Shown: positions 38,403 to 47,303 of the stretch, in pieces
Layout: each line of letters opens with the position of its first letter
Position numbering within the stretch: position 1 is the first letter of the stretch
Source of the DNA: CAVRCA01 sp965218045
Lineage (GTDB): Bacteria > Pseudomonadota > Alphaproteobacteria > Acetobacterales > Acetobacteraceae
Assembly (NCBI GenBank): GCA_965218045.1
Contig: CBDCJX010000011.1
Coordinates: 372,001 to 436,000, forward strand
Direction of reading: 5' to 3'
DNA length: 64,000 nt
Translations under genes and position numbers: made by a program
The notes under the pieces: model-generated
Told to the model about the DNA's origin: nothing
The model's input: only the letters and a program-made list of their open reading frames with translations
Databases searched by the model: none

Positions 38403-39046
38403 GCCCGACCCCATCGATCGCGCAGCCAGTCGCGACGGCTGGCGAGCCACAGCAAGGCGAGCGAGGTCAGCGCGTTCGGGAAGCCGCCGGCGAGCGCGGT
38501 GTCGATCGCGCGCGCGGCGGGCCAGACCCGCGCCCGGATGTCCTCGTGCTCCGCTGCGAGACCGCCTACGCCGCTGAGCCCCGTCGCGTCGCTTTCGGGT
38601 GCGGTGACGCGGCCCGCGTAGAGGGCGGCGAGTTCGTCCGACCCGCCAGGTGTCAGCAGGAAATCGCCGATGTGCTCCAGCCGATCCACCGTGAGGCCCA
38701 TCTCCTCGCGCGTCTCGCGGATCGCCGTGGTCTCGGCCGACTCGCCGGCGTCGCACAGCCCGGCCGGCACCTCGACCAGAACCGGGTCGAGCTCGGCGGC
38801 CAGCGCGGGCAGGCGGAACTGCTCGATCAGCACCACCGCGTCGGCGACGGGATCGTAGGGCAGCAATGCAGCAGCCCGGCCACGGCGCCACAACTCCCAG
38901 GTGCGCGCATCCGACATGGCGCCATCGAACCGGCGGTGGCGGAAACGGATTTCTTCCAGCGGGAAACGGCCGTCCCAAACGCGCTGTGCGGACAGGATCG
39001 AAACGTCGGGATGCGGCGGCAGGGTCGAGGCGGACGCGGCGGGCAT
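38399..39046 (-). CDS. NUDIX hydrolase, ADP-sugar pyrophosphatase type
   Basis: 215 residues. The complete Nudix box GLCDAGESAETTAIRETREEMGL coordinates the catalytic metal (the RETREE segment supplies the key Glu residues). The N-terminal RHRRFDGAMSDARTWELWRRGRAAALLPYD matches the ADP-ribose/GDP-mannose pyrophosphatase subgroup (NudF/NudK). Probably first gene of the NUDIX-alaX-sseA-metC operon; its stop overlaps the alaX start by four bases. Confidence 0.9.
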   Translation of the reverse strand: MPAASASTLPPHPDVSILSAQRVWDGRFPLEEIRFRHRRFDGAMSDARTWELWRRGRAAALLPYDPVADAVVLIEQFRLPALAAELDPVLVEVPAGLCDAGESAETTAIRETREEMGLTVDRLEHIGDFLLTPGGSDELAALYAGRVTAPESDATGLSGVGGLAAEHEDIRARVWPAARAIDTALAGGFPNALTSLALLWLASRRDWLRDRWGRA

Positions 39047-39142
39047 CCGCTGGACAATAAACCCCCCGTCCGGTGTAGCAAGCCGCCGGGTGGCAAGCTA
39101 CCGCGTGGCAAGCCGCAAGCCGGCCGGCCAGCGCGCCGAGGA

Positions 39143-40027
39143 TCAGCCGTCGCGCGCGGCGGCGAGAAGCTGGCGCAGGCGTGCGGCCCCGGTCGGCCCA
39201 CGCACCGCCTCGCGCCAATTCGACTCAGCCACACGCTGGTGGGCGCCGATCGCCTCCTCGGCGCTGGTGATCATCGCCACACCGGTCTGCCCGCTGGGAT
39301 GAGTGTCGGTCTGGAACGGATTGATCGCCAGGTTGGCGCGGTCGCGCGCGCGCAGGATCTGGAAGGCGGAACTCGGCTCCGCCCCGGCCAGCAGGCCGAA
39401 TTGCAGGCCCATCGGCTCTGCTTCCATCAGCGAGGCGATGTTCTCGACCTCGGTCGCAGCGACCTGGCGGCAGATCCGCCGCACCCGTTCGGAGACGTTC
39501 ACCGAACCGGCCACGCCGGCTTCGAGAAAGCGCTGCACCGCCGCCACCGAAATGATGGCGATGATGCTGGGGTGGCGCACTGCATACATCTTCTTGCGGG
39601 CGCCGAGCAGGCCGAGCACCTGTTCGGCGATCCCGCGCATGGCGGTCCGCTCGGCACCGACCTGCTCGGCCGCCTCGTCGAACGCCTCGGCCAAGGTAAC
39701 GTCATAGGTGTCGGAGGTGGTCAGGTAGCAGATCGGGCCGGCAACCTGCAAAATTTGGTCAGCCGTCTCCTCGACCTGGCGCAGGCGCTCGAAGAAGCCG
39801 ATCGGGCGGCTGTAATATTCGACCCCGATCCCGAGCAGCGACAGCGGCGATACTTTCAGCAGCTCGGCCAGGCGCTTAATCGTGTCGAGCTTGATCACCT
39901 CGCCCTTCTCGTAGCGATAGAGCGCGGCGCGTGACACCCCGAGCCGGGCGGCGATTTCCTCGGCGCGCAGACCCGATTCGAGCCGATATGCTCGCAATTG
40001 CTGGCCGATCTCGGTAAAGCGCATCAT
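39143..40027 (-). CDS. XRE-family transcriptional regulator
   Basis: 294 residues. The N-terminal Cro/C1-type helix-turn-helix (about 7-62: IGQQLRAYRLESGLRAEEIAARLGVSRAALYRYEKGE) is followed by a long regulatory domain without a recognised ligand motif, containing GVAMITSAEEAIGAH near the C-terminus. It stands alone between the NUDIX operon and garR. Close homologues of this architecture recur in Acetobacteraceae-like genomes to my recollection, but the target is unknown. Confidence 0.85.
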   Translation of the reverse strand: MMRFTEIGQQLRAYRLESGLRAEEIAARLGVSRAALYRYEKGEVIKLDTIKRLAELLKVSPLSLLGIGVEYYSRPIGFFERLRQVEETADQILQVAGPICYLTTSDTYDVTLAEAFDEAAEQVGAERTAMRGIAEQVLGLLGARKKMYAVRHPSIIAIISVAAVQRFLEAGVAGSVNVSERVRRICRQVAATEVENIASLMEAEPMGLQFGLLAGAEPSSAFQILRARDRANLAINPFQTDTHPSGQTGVAMITSAEEAIGAHQRVAESNWREAVRGPTGAARLRQLLAAARDG

Positions 40028-40174
40028 GGAAAAAGGCCCTCTTGACGAGCACGTGCGTTCACAGGCGCGAACCCGCGCGTCTCAGAATCGTGCGAGAGGT
40101 TGATCTTATGACGTTTTCGCCAGATTATTCAACCCGCCGTGATAAAAGCGCGATCGGATCAGGGGCGAGGCACT

Positions 40175-41062
40175 TCATTCGGCCCGTGGGATGTTGAACC
40201 GGGCGAGTTCCTCTACGGTCTGCACCAACGCCGAGTGGTCCAGATCGCCGCCGCCATGCGCCGCGCAAGAGGCGAACATCTGCTGAACGATGGCCGTGCT
40301 GGGCAGCGCTACCCCGAGCTCGCGCGCCGACGACAGTGCGAGGTTAAGATCCTTCTGGTGCAGCCGGACGCGGAAGCCGGGGGCGAAGTTGCCCTTCAGC
40401 ATGCGCTCGCCGTGCAGTTCCAGCACCCGCGAGGCCGCGAAGCCGCCGGAGATCGCCTGGCGCACCTTGGCCGGATCGGCGCCGGCCCTGGCGGCGAACA
40501 CCAGCGCCTCGGAAACCGCCTGGATGTTGAGCGCGACGATGATCTGGTTGGCCACCTTGCAGGTCTGCCCGTCGCCGTTCGCCTCGCCGACATGGGTGAT
40601 TGTCTTGCCCATCGCCTCGAACAGGGGTTGCGCGCGCGCGAAAGCCGCGTTCGGACCGCCCACCATGATGGTCAGTGTCGCCTGTTTGGCGCCGACCTCG
40701 CCGCCCGAGACCGGCGCGTCGAGATAGTCGCAGCCCGCCGCGTTGATCCGCTGGGCGAAATCCTTCGTCGCGATCGGGCTGATCGAGGACATGTCGATCA
40801 GCAGCGATCCCCGGTTGAGCACGGCGGCTGCACCCGCGTCGCCGAACAGCACCTGCTCGACATCCGGCGTGTCTGGCAACATCAGGATGACCACCTCGGC
40901 CTTGGCGGCGACACCGCGCGGGTCCGCGACCACCTCGGCCGCGTTACGCACATCCTCGGTGAGGCTGGCACGTTCCGGCACGATGAGCTGGTGCCCGGCC
41001 TGTTTCAGGTTCAGCGCCATAGGACGACCCATGATGCCGAGGCCGATGAAACCGATCTTCAT
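40175..41062 (-). CDS. garR: 2-hydroxy-3-oxopropionate (tartronate semialdehyde) reductase
   Basis: Beta-hydroxyacid dehydrogenase of 295 residues that reduces tartronate semialdehyde to D-glycerate with NAD(P)H. N-terminal FIGLGIMGRPMALNLKQAGHQL carries the dinucleotide motif; YLDAPVSGGEVGAKQATLTIMVGG is the substrate loop, GDGQTCKVANQIIV holds the catalytic Lys, and KDLNLALSSARELGVALP is the C-terminal signature. The hyi-like gene lies upstream in the same direction, so the pair handles hydroxypyruvate/glyoxylate. Related 3-hydroxyisobutyrate-type substrates are possible. Confidence 0.9.
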   Translation of the reverse strand: MKIGFIGLGIMGRPMALNLKQAGHQLIVPERASLTEDVRNAAEVVADPRGVAAKAEVVILMLPDTPDVEQVLFGDAGAAAVLNRGSLLIDMSSISPIATKDFAQRINAAGCDYLDAPVSGGEVGAKQATLTIMVGGPNAAFARAQPLFEAMGKTITHVGEANGDGQTCKVANQIIVALNIQAVSEALVFAARAGADPAKVRQAISGGFAASRVLELHGERMLKGNFAPGFRVRLHQKDLNLALSSARELGVALPSTAIVQQMFASCAAHGGGDLDHSALVQTVEELARFNIPRAE

Positions 41063-41082
41063 GGTAGTGCTCCTGATCTGGA

Positions 41083-41162
41083 CCCCTCACCCTGGCCCTC
41101 TCCACAAGGGGACGGGTCAGTTCTCCCTCTCCCCTCCTGGGGTGAGCGCCGGGGCGAGGGGC
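41083..41162. repeat. nested-palindrome intergenic repeat, copy 3
   Basis: CCCCTCACCCTGGCCCTCTCC at the left and GGGGTGAGCGCCGGGGCGAGGGG at the right form the same C-run/G-run arrangement as at 10777-10854, with an inner CTCCACAAGGGGA hairpin. It fills the gap between the hyi-like and garR genes. Confidence 0.7.
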
Positions 41163-41169
41163 ATTTACG

Positions 41170-41949
41170 TCAAACGCCGTAGGTCTTGCGCCAGGCCAGG
41201 CCCTCGACCGTGCCGCCGGCGGGCCGATACTCGCAGCCGACCCAGCCGCGATAGCCGAGCTCGTCCATGCGGCGAAACACGAACTCCCAGCCGATCTCGC
41301 CGGTGCCGGGCTCGTGACGTGCCGGCACGTCGGCGATCTGCATGTGGGCGATCACCGGCATGAACGTCTCCATCCGCCGGGTCACGTCGCCCTCGGTGAT
41401 CTGGCAGTGATAGACGTCGAACTGCAAGCCGACCCGATCGCGCCCGATCGCCTCGACGATCGCCGCACCCTGCGCCTCGGTATTGAGGAAATAGCCCGGC
41501 ATGTCGCGATGGTTGATCGGCTCGATCGCCAGCCTGACCCCCGCCGCCAACGCCTGTTCGCCGGCCCAGGCCAGGTTGGCGGCGTACAGGCTGGCGGCGG
41601 TCACCGGTGACACCTCGGGCGGCACGATGCCCGCCATGCAGTGGATCAGCTTGCAATCCAGCACCGCCGCGTAGTCGAGCGCCTGCTTGACCCCGTCGCG
41701 GAACGCGCCGGTGCGTCCGGGCAGACTGGCGAGCCCGCGTTCACCGGTCGCCCAGTCGCCCGGCGGCATGTTGAACAACGCCTGCGTCAGCCCGTTGCCG
41801 TCGAGTCGCCGCTTGAGCTCGGCCGGCTCGTGCTCGTAGGGGAACAGGAACTCCACCGCCTCGAACCCGGCCTTGCGCGCCTGCTCGAACCGATCAAGGA
41901 ACGGCACCTCGTTGAACATCATCGACAGGTTGGCGGCGAAGCGGGGCAC
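41170..41949 (-). CDS. hyi: hydroxypyruvate isomerase family protein
   Basis: TIM-barrel isomerase of 259 residues converting hydroxypyruvate to tartronate semialdehyde. Family blocks: RFAANLSMMFNEVPFLDRF at the start, AGFEAVEFLFPYE, LAIEPINHRDMPGYFL (metal-binding Glu) and VGLQFDVYHCQITEGD (Asp/His), then GEIGWEFVF and VGCEYRPAG. GTG 41949 gives the family length; the open frame continues to an ATG at 42075 but that leader is not conserved. Upstream of garR, which would use its product. Confidence 0.9.
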   Translation of the reverse strand: MPRFAANLSMMFNEVPFLDRFEQARKAGFEAVEFLFPYEHEPAELKRRLDGNGLTQALFNMPPGDWATGERGLASLPGRTGAFRDGVKQALDYAAVLDCKLIHCMAGIVPPEVSPVTAASLYAANLAWAGEQALAAGVRLAIEPINHRDMPGYFLNTEAQGAAIVEAIGRDRVGLQFDVYHCQITEGDVTRRMETFMPVIAHMQIADVPARHEPGTGEIGWEFVFRRMDELGYRGWVGCEYRPAGGTVEGLAWRKTYGV

Positions 41950-42083
41950 GGCTGGGTCTCCGATCGCGGGGGCGACAAACGCTACTGGCTGGGGGGCTGC
42001 TTGACCAGCGGCCAAGGCCAAGGCAGGCAGACGCGCGTGAAATCGGACGCAGGAAAGGGCGAGTCCGGGATGCAACGTCGCGG

Positions 42084-43154
42084 ATGCTAGCCGAGCGCGT
42101 TCTGATGGGGCTGCTGCTGGGTGGCATCGCCGCCGGCTGCCTGTTGGTGCTCTACCCGTTCATCTCGGCGATCCTGTGGGCGGCGATCCTGGTGTTCACC
42201 ACCTGGCCGGTTTGCGAGTGGCTGCGGCTGCGCCTGCGCATCGGGCGCAGTGGCGCTGCCGGGATCATGGTCGCGCTGACCGCGTTGGTAATCGTGCTGC
42301 CACTCGCGCTGGCGGCGCCGGGCAGCGCCACCGAAGTCAACAACGTGCGCAATCTGCTGGAGAAGCTGTTGGGCGCTGGCCTGCCGCAATCGCCGCTCTG
42401 GGTCTACCAGATCCCGCTGTTCGGCCCGACCCTGGGCGATCTGTGGAACCACTGGGCCGCCGACATCAGCGCGATGGGCGAGGCGTTGCGTCCCTATTTC
42501 GGCATGCTGATCGAGGGTGGTCTTAGCCTGCTGCTCGGCATCGCCAATGGCGTGGTGCTGTTCCTGCTCGCTCTGTTCATCGCCTTCTTCTTTTATCTGT
42601 ACGGCGAGCCGATCGGGGCGCGGCTGCAAGTTCTGGCACAGCGCATCGCCGGCGAGCAGGCCGAGCCACTGATCCGGGTGACCGGGGCGACCGTGCGCGG
42701 CACGGTGTACAGCATCCTTGGCACCGCGCTGCTGCAAGGCGTGCTCACCGGGCTCGGCCTGTGGATGTGCGGCGTTCCGCGAGCGGGGTTGCTCGGGGCG
42801 CTGGCCGGGTTCCTCGCCGTGCTGCCGATCGGCGCGCCGGTGGTCTGGATTCCGGCCGCCCTCTGGTTGCTCAGCATCGGCGCCACGGCGCGCGGCATCT
42901 TTCTCGCGGCGTACGGCGTGGTGGTGATCACCGGCACCTACCACGTGCTGCAACCCTGGCTGCTGGCGCGTGGCGCGCAACTGCCGTTCCTGCTGACCGT
43001 GCTCGGCGTGCTCGGCGGGGCGCTGGCCTTTGGATTGCTCGGCATCTTCCTCGGCCCGGTCCTGCTCGGCGTCGGCTTCACCCTGGTCAACGAGTGGGCC
43101 CGTCAGGCCACACCGCCCGCCGGGGTTTCGCCAGGGCACGGGCCGGAGGAATAG
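42084..43154 (+). CDS. AI-2E family (PerM/YdiK-like) membrane transporter
   Basis: 356 residues with about seven or eight hydrophobic helices in the usual arrangement: two near the N-terminus, one around 60-77, then a cluster from 145 onward. The family motif FLAVLPIGAPVVWIPAALWL is near residue 245 and FLGPVLLGVGFTLVNEW at the end. The family includes putative autoinducer-2 exporters and Na+/H+ antiporters, so transport substrate is open. It is divergent from hyi. Confidence 0.9.
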   Translation: MLAERVLMGLLLGGIAAGCLLVLYPFISAILWAAILVFTTWPVCEWLRLRLRIGRSGAAGIMVALTALVIVLPLALAAPGSATEVNNVRNLLEKLLGAGLPQSPLWVYQIPLFGPTLGDLWNHWAADISAMGEALRPYFGMLIEGGLSLLLGIANGVVLFLLALFIAFFFYLYGEPIGARLQVLAQRIAGEQAEPLIRVTGATVRGTVYSILGTALLQGVLTGLGLWMCGVPRAGLLGALAGFLAVLPIGAPVVWIPAALWLLSIGATARGIFLAAYGVVVITGTYHVLQPWLLARGAQLPFLLTVLGVLGGALAFGLLGIFLGPVLLGVGFTLVNEWARQATPPAGVSPGHGPEE

Positions 43155-43217
43155 GACAGGCGTGTCATCGGGCTTGGCGGACGCCGCTTCGCTGCCGTAG
43201 AAGCACGGCCGAAGAAC

Positions 43218-44207
43218 ATGATCGTATTCATCCTGTCCCGCTTGTTGCAGGCGGTTCCCGTGCTGCTGGCGGTCGGCTTCTTCGCCTTCGCGATGTTCGC
43301 CTTCGTCGGCGATCCAGTGTTGACCATGCTTGGCCAGAACTACACCGAGGTGCAGCGGCAAGCGCTGGTGCATCAGCTGGGCCTCGATCAGCCGTTCTTC
43401 GTGCAATACGCGCGTTACATTTGGGCGGCGCTTCACGGCGATTTCGGCATCAGCTATCGGCTGGCCCGGCCGGTCGCCGGGCTGATCGGCGAGCGTCTGC
43501 CGGCCACCTTGGAACTGGCCGTTACCGCCTCGGTCCTGGCTCTCCTCGTCGGGCTGCCGATGGGTGTCTACACCGGCATCTATCGCCGCGCGCTCAGTTC
43601 GCGCCTGTTCCTCGTCTTCAGCCTGATCGGCGTGTCGCTGCCGACCTTCCTGATCGGCATCCTGCTGATCCTGGTGTTCAGCACGCTGCTGCACTGGCTG
43701 CCAAGCTTCGGGCGGGGCGAGGTGGTGCGGCTCGGCTGGTGGAGCACCGGGTTCCTCACCGTCTCGGGCCTGAAAGCGCTGGTGCTGCCGTCGATCACCC
43801 TCGCGCTGTTCCAGATGACCTTGATCGTCCGGCTAGTCCGCGCCGAGATGCTCGAAGTGTTGCGTACCGACTACATCAAGTTCGCCCGTGCGCGCGGCCT
43901 CTCCGATCGGGCGATCCATTTCGGCCACGCGCTGCGCAACACGTTGGTGCCGGTGATCACCATCGCCGGGCTGCAGTTCGGCATGGTGGTCGCGTTTTCC
44001 ATCATCACCGAAACGGTATTCCAGTGGCCCGGAATGGGCCTGCTGCTGGTGCAATCGATCGCGGTGGCCGACGTGCCGGTGATGTCGGCCTATCTGCTGC
44101 TCATCGCGGTGCTGTTCGTCACCATCAATCTCGTCGTCGACCTGCTGTATTACGCCGTCGATCCGCGTTTGCGCGTCGAGCGCCGCGCCGTGGCGAGCGG
44201 GGCGTGA
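43218..44207 (+). CDS. ABC transporter permease, DppB type (second importer)
   Basis: 329 residues. FILSRLLQAVPVLLAVGFFAF at the start, the LGLDQPFFVQYARYIWAALHGDFGISYR periplasmic block typical of DppB, EAA loop DYIKFARARGLS near 220, and C-terminal DLLYYAVDPRLRVE. First gene of a four-gene transporter set that lacks an adjacent binding protein. The stop overlaps the next start (GTGA at 44204-44207). Confidence 0.93.
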   Translation: MIVFILSRLLQAVPVLLAVGFFAFAMFAFVGDPVLTMLGQNYTEVQRQALVHQLGLDQPFFVQYARYIWAALHGDFGISYRLARPVAGLIGERLPATLELAVTASVLALLVGLPMGVYTGIYRRALSSRLFLVFSLIGVSLPTFLIGILLILVFSTLLHWLPSFGRGEVVRLGWWSTGFLTVSGLKALVLPSITLALFQMTLIVRLVRAEMLEVLRTDYIKFARARGLSDRAIHFGHALRNTLVPVITIAGLQFGMVVAFSIITETVFQWPGMGLLLVQSIAVADVPVMSAYLLLIAVLFVTINLVVDLLYYAVDPRLRVERRAVASGA

Positions 44208-45142
44208 GCGAGGTCGCGCCCCGGTCGCCCAAACGAGCGATGCATCGCTTGCTCGACAGCGACATCGCTTACGCGTTCAGCCGCTCGCCGGGGGCGATCC
44301 TGTCGCTGCTGGTGGTCGTCGTGTGCGTCGTCGCCGCCGGCTTGGCACCCTGGCTGGCGCCGCACGACCCGTTCGATCTGTCCAGCCTCAACCTGATGGA
44401 CAGTTTTCGGCCGCCGGTCTTTGCCGGCGAGGGCCAATGGACCTATCCGTTGGGCACCGACGATCAGGGCCGCGACGTGCTCTCGGGCATCATGTTTGGG
44501 ATGCGCATCAGCCTGCTGGTGGGCGCGGCGGCCATCGTGTTCGCGACCGTGGTCGGCGTCACGGTAGGGCTGGTCGCGGGCTATGCCGGCGGCATCGTCG
44601 ATGCGGCGTTGATGCGGGTGGCCGATGTGCAGCTCACCTTTCCCTCGATCCTGATCGCGTTGCTGATCGACGGCGTGATCACCGCCGCGTTGCCGAGGAG
44701 CTTTCGCGAGCAGGTGCAGATCTACGTCATCATCTTCGCGATCGGCATCAGCCGCTGGCCGCAATTCGCCCGCACCGTGCGCGGCTCCACCCTGGTCGAG
44801 CGCAATCGCGACTACGTGGCGGCGGCGCGCGTGATCGGGTTGTCGTCCGCGCGCATCATCTTCAGCCACATCCTGCCCAACGTGCTCGGCCCGGTGCTGG
44901 TGATCGCGACCCTGACCCTCGGGCTCGCCATCCTCGACGAGGCCGCGTTGTCGTTTCTCGGCGTCGGTCTGCCGGTGACGCAGCCCTCGCTCGGCACCCT
45001 CATCCGCATCGGCAACGACTTCCTGTTCAGTGGCGAGTGGTGGATGACGATTTTTCCCGGTGTGGCGCTGGTGGTGTTGGTGTTGTCGATCAATCTGCTG
45101 GGCGACTGGCTGCGCGACGCACTGAACCCGCGGCTGCGCTGA
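44204..45142 (+). CDS. ABC transporter permease, DppC type (second importer)
   Basis: 312 residues from GTG 44204, selected because it overlaps the upstream stop by four bases. The DppC pattern is clear: HDPFDLSSLNLMDSFRPP (periplasmic N-domain), YPLGTDDQGRDVLSGIMFGMRISL, EAA loop NRDYVAAARVIGLSSARIIFSHILPN and the end LLGDWLRDALNPRLR. The insertion with PPVFAGEGQWTY is seen in some members of the opine/peptide subgroup. Confidence 0.92.
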   Translation: MSEVAPRSPKRAMHRLLDSDIAYAFSRSPGAILSLLVVVVCVVAAGLAPWLAPHDPFDLSSLNLMDSFRPPVFAGEGQWTYPLGTDDQGRDVLSGIMFGMRISLLVGAAAIVFATVVGVTVGLVAGYAGGIVDAALMRVADVQLTFPSILIALLIDGVITAALPRSFREQVQIYVIIFAIGISRWPQFARTVRGSTLVERNRDYVAAARVIGLSSARIIFSHILPNVLGPVLVIATLTLGLAILDEAALSFLGVGLPVTQPSLGTLIRIGNDFLFSGEWWMTIFPGVALVVLVLSINLLGDWLRDALNPRLR

Positions 45143-46098
45143 TGCCGCTGCTCGAGGTCGAGGACCTGACAGTCGAGTTCCCGACGCGACGCGGCGTGTT
45201 GCGTGCCCTGGACGGCATCTCGCTCGCGATCGAGGCGGGCGAGGTGCTTGGTGTGGTGGGCGAAAGTGGTGCGGGCAAATCGCTCACCGGGGCGGCGATC
45301 ATCGGCTTGCTGGAGCCGCCCGGGCGCATCGCCGGCGGTGCGATCCGCTTCGATGGGGTTCACCTGGAGCGGCTCGGCGCGCGCGAGTTGCGCCGGGTGC
45401 GCGGACGACAGATCGGCGCGATCTTCCAGGACCCGCTGACCACGCTCGATCCGGTCTATCCGGTGGGGCGCCAACTGGTCGAGACCATGCAGGCGCATCT
45501 GTCTTTGAGCGACACCGAGGCGCGTCGCCGGGCGGTGGGCTGGCTCGAGCAGGTCGGCATCCCGGCGGCGGCCGAGCGGGTCCATGCCTATCCGCACCAA
45601 TTCTCCGGCGGCATGCGCCAGCGCGTGGTGATCGCGTTGGCACTCTGCGCCGAGCCGCGCCTGGTGATCGCCGACGAGCCGACCACGGCGCTCGACGTGT
45701 CGGTGCAAGCGCAGATCATCGCGCTGATCCGGCGGCTCGGGCGCGAGCACGGCACCGCGGTGATGCTGATCACGCACGACATGGGCGTGATCGCCGAGAC
45801 GGCCGATCGCGTCGCCGTGATGTACTCGGGCCGCATCGCCGAGACCGGCCCAGTCGAGGCGGTGATCCGCCAGCCGGCGCATCCCTATACGGTCGGGCTG
45901 ATGGGCAGCATCCCGACCGTCGCGCAACGGGTGAAACGGCTGCGACAGATCGACGGCGCGATGCCGCGCTTGGCCGCGATCCCGCCGGGTTGCGCCTTCA
46001 ACCCGCGCTGTCCGCATGCGTTCGATCGGTGTCGCGCCGAACGGCCGCCGCTGCTCGACACCAAGACATCGCGCGCGGCGTGCTGGCTGCATGTCTGA
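45142..46098 (+). CDS. ABC transporter ATP-binding protein, DppD type (second importer)
   Basis: 318 residues. Walker A GESGAGKS, Q-loop IFQDPLTTLDP, signature FSGGMRQR, Walker B LVIADEPTTALD, H-loop ITHDM, and the C-terminal CAFNPRCPHAFDRC cysteine block. The ATG shares its A with the upstream TGA (TGATG), and the stop lies inside the next gene, so translation is coupled on both sides. Confidence 0.94.
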   Translation: MPLLEVEDLTVEFPTRRGVLRALDGISLAIEAGEVLGVVGESGAGKSLTGAAIIGLLEPPGRIAGGAIRFDGVHLERLGARELRRVRGRQIGAIFQDPLTTLDPVYPVGRQLVETMQAHLSLSDTEARRRAVGWLEQVGIPAAAERVHAYPHQFSGGMRQRVVIALALCAEPRLVIADEPTTALDVSVQAQIIALIRRLGREHGTAVMLITHDMGVIAETADRVAVMYSGRIAETGPVEAVIRQPAHPYTVGLMGSIPTVAQRVKRLRQIDGAMPRLAAIPPGCAFNPRCPHAFDRCRAERPPLLDTKTSRAACWLHV

Positions 46099-47092
46099 GC
46101 TCGCGACACCGATGCTGGAACTGACGCGGGTGACGCGCCTGTTCGACGTGTCGCGTCCGTGGTTGCAGCGACAGTTGGCGCGCGAGAAGCCACTCCTGCT
46201 CCGCGCCGTCGACGATATCTCGTTTGCTGTCGAGCGGGGCACGACCTTGTCGCTGGTCGGCGAGAGCGGCTGCGGCAAATCGACCGTCGCCCGTCTCGCG
46301 GTCGGGTTGTTCGCGCCCACCAGCGGCGAGATCCGGTTCGAAGGCGAAAGCCTGTCGGTGGCGCGCGCGCAGCCGGCGTTGCGACGGCGCATGAACATGA
46401 TCTTTCAGGACCCGTATGCGTCGCTCAACCCGCGTTGGCGGGTGCGCGACCTCGTCGCCGAGCCTTTGCGCGCGTTCGGCATCCTGAGTGCGCGCGGCGA
46501 GGTGAGGGATCGGGTCGTCGAGCTGCTCACGCAGGTCGGTCTGTCGGCGGCGGACCGAGAAAAATTCCCGCACGAATTCAGCGGCGGCCAGCGGCAGCGC
46601 ATCTCGATCGCGCGCGCGTTGTCGAGCGAGCCCGAGTTCCTGGTCTGCGACGAACCGACCAGCGCGCTCGATGTCTCGGTGCAGGCGCAGATCCTCAACC
46701 TGATGCGCGACCTGCAACAGCGACTCGGGCTGACCTATCTGTTCATCAGCCACAACCTCGCGGTGGTTCGGCACATGTCGGACCGGCTCGCGGTAATGTA
46801 TCTCGGCCGCATCGTCGAGACCGGCCCGGCCGAGGCGATCTTCGCCGCGCCATTGCACCCGTACACGCGGATGCTGCTGGCCGCGATCCCCGACCCGCTG
46901 ACGGCGGACCGTCGACGGGTGCCGGTGGGCGGTGAGGTGCCCAGTCCGATCGACCCGCCGCCCGGCTGCCCGTTTCACCCGCGTTGCCCGCTCGCGCGCG
47001 AGCGCTGCGGCGTGGAGAAGCCGGCGTACACACGCGTCGATGGCGTGCTCGTCGCCTGCCATGCCGTCGAGGAGGGATGGGCCGGGTGGTGA
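46091..47092 (+). CDS. ABC transporter ATP-binding protein, DppF type (second importer)
   Basis: 333 residues. Walker A GESGCGKS, Q-loop IFQDPYASLNPRW, signature FSGGQRQR, Walker B FLVCDEPTSALD, H-loop ISHNL (Asn replaces the usual Asp), and the PPPGCPFHPRCPLARERC C-terminal block. ATG 46091 overlaps the upstream stop by eight bases; the frame is open further upstream to 46016, but that segment shadows the end of the preceding gene. Followed by a coupled small membrane protein. Confidence 0.92.
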   Translation: MSELATPMLELTRVTRLFDVSRPWLQRQLAREKPLLLRAVDDISFAVERGTTLSLVGESGCGKSTVARLAVGLFAPTSGEIRFEGESLSVARAQPALRRRMNMIFQDPYASLNPRWRVRDLVAEPLRAFGILSARGEVRDRVVELLTQVGLSAADREKFPHEFSGGQRQRISIARALSSEPEFLVCDEPTSALDVSVQAQILNLMRDLQQRLGLTYLFISHNLAVVRHMSDRLAVMYLGRIVETGPAEAIFAAPLHPYTRMLLAAIPDPLTADRRRVPVGGEVPSPIDPPPGCPFHPRCPLARERCGVEKPAYTRVDGVLVACHAVEEGWAGW

Positions 47093-47268
47093 GCGACGAT
47101 CTGCAAGGCAGCTCGCGTCGCGCCGCATTGGCGGGGCTTGTGGTGGTTGTGCTTCTTGTCGTGGCCGTAATCTTTGTGCTGGGGCGGCTGCGCGAAGCCG
47201 GCCGGATGCAGGATTGCCTGGCCTCCGGCCGGACCAATTGCGCGCCCATTCCGGTATCGCCTCGCTGA
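47089..47268 (+). CDS. small single-helix membrane protein
   Basis: 59 residues from GTG 47089, which overlaps the dppF-like stop in a four-base GTGA. A basic lead (SSRRAA) is followed by one strongly hydrophobic helix (LAGLVVVVLLVVAVIFVLG) and a conserved-looking tail REAGRMQDCLASGRTNCAPI with two cysteines, giving N-in topology with the Cys-containing tail probably periplasmic. The function is unknown. Translational coupling to the importer is visible, but it may simply share the transcript. Confidence 0.65.
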   Translation: MSDDLQGSSRRAALAGLVVVVLLVVAVIFVLGRLREAGRMQDCLASGRTNCAPIPVSPR

Positions 47269-47303
47269 TACCGGGCGGGCCTGGGGCAGCTTGTATTAAG
47301 AAG

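Noticed and set aside
39047..39142. Short imperfect GTGGCAAGC repeats upstream of the NUDIX gene
   Set aside because: Only two or three imperfect copies; consistent with chance in GC-rich DNA.
37686..39218. A 510-codon version of alaX extending through the NUDIX gene
   Set aside because: The extension is Arg/Ala/Pro-rich shadow sequence; the real start overlaps the NUDIX stop.
42087..43694. A 535-codon Gln/Glu/Arg-rich open frame opposite the AI-2E transporter
   Set aside because: Antisense shadow; low-complexity composition and no start signal.
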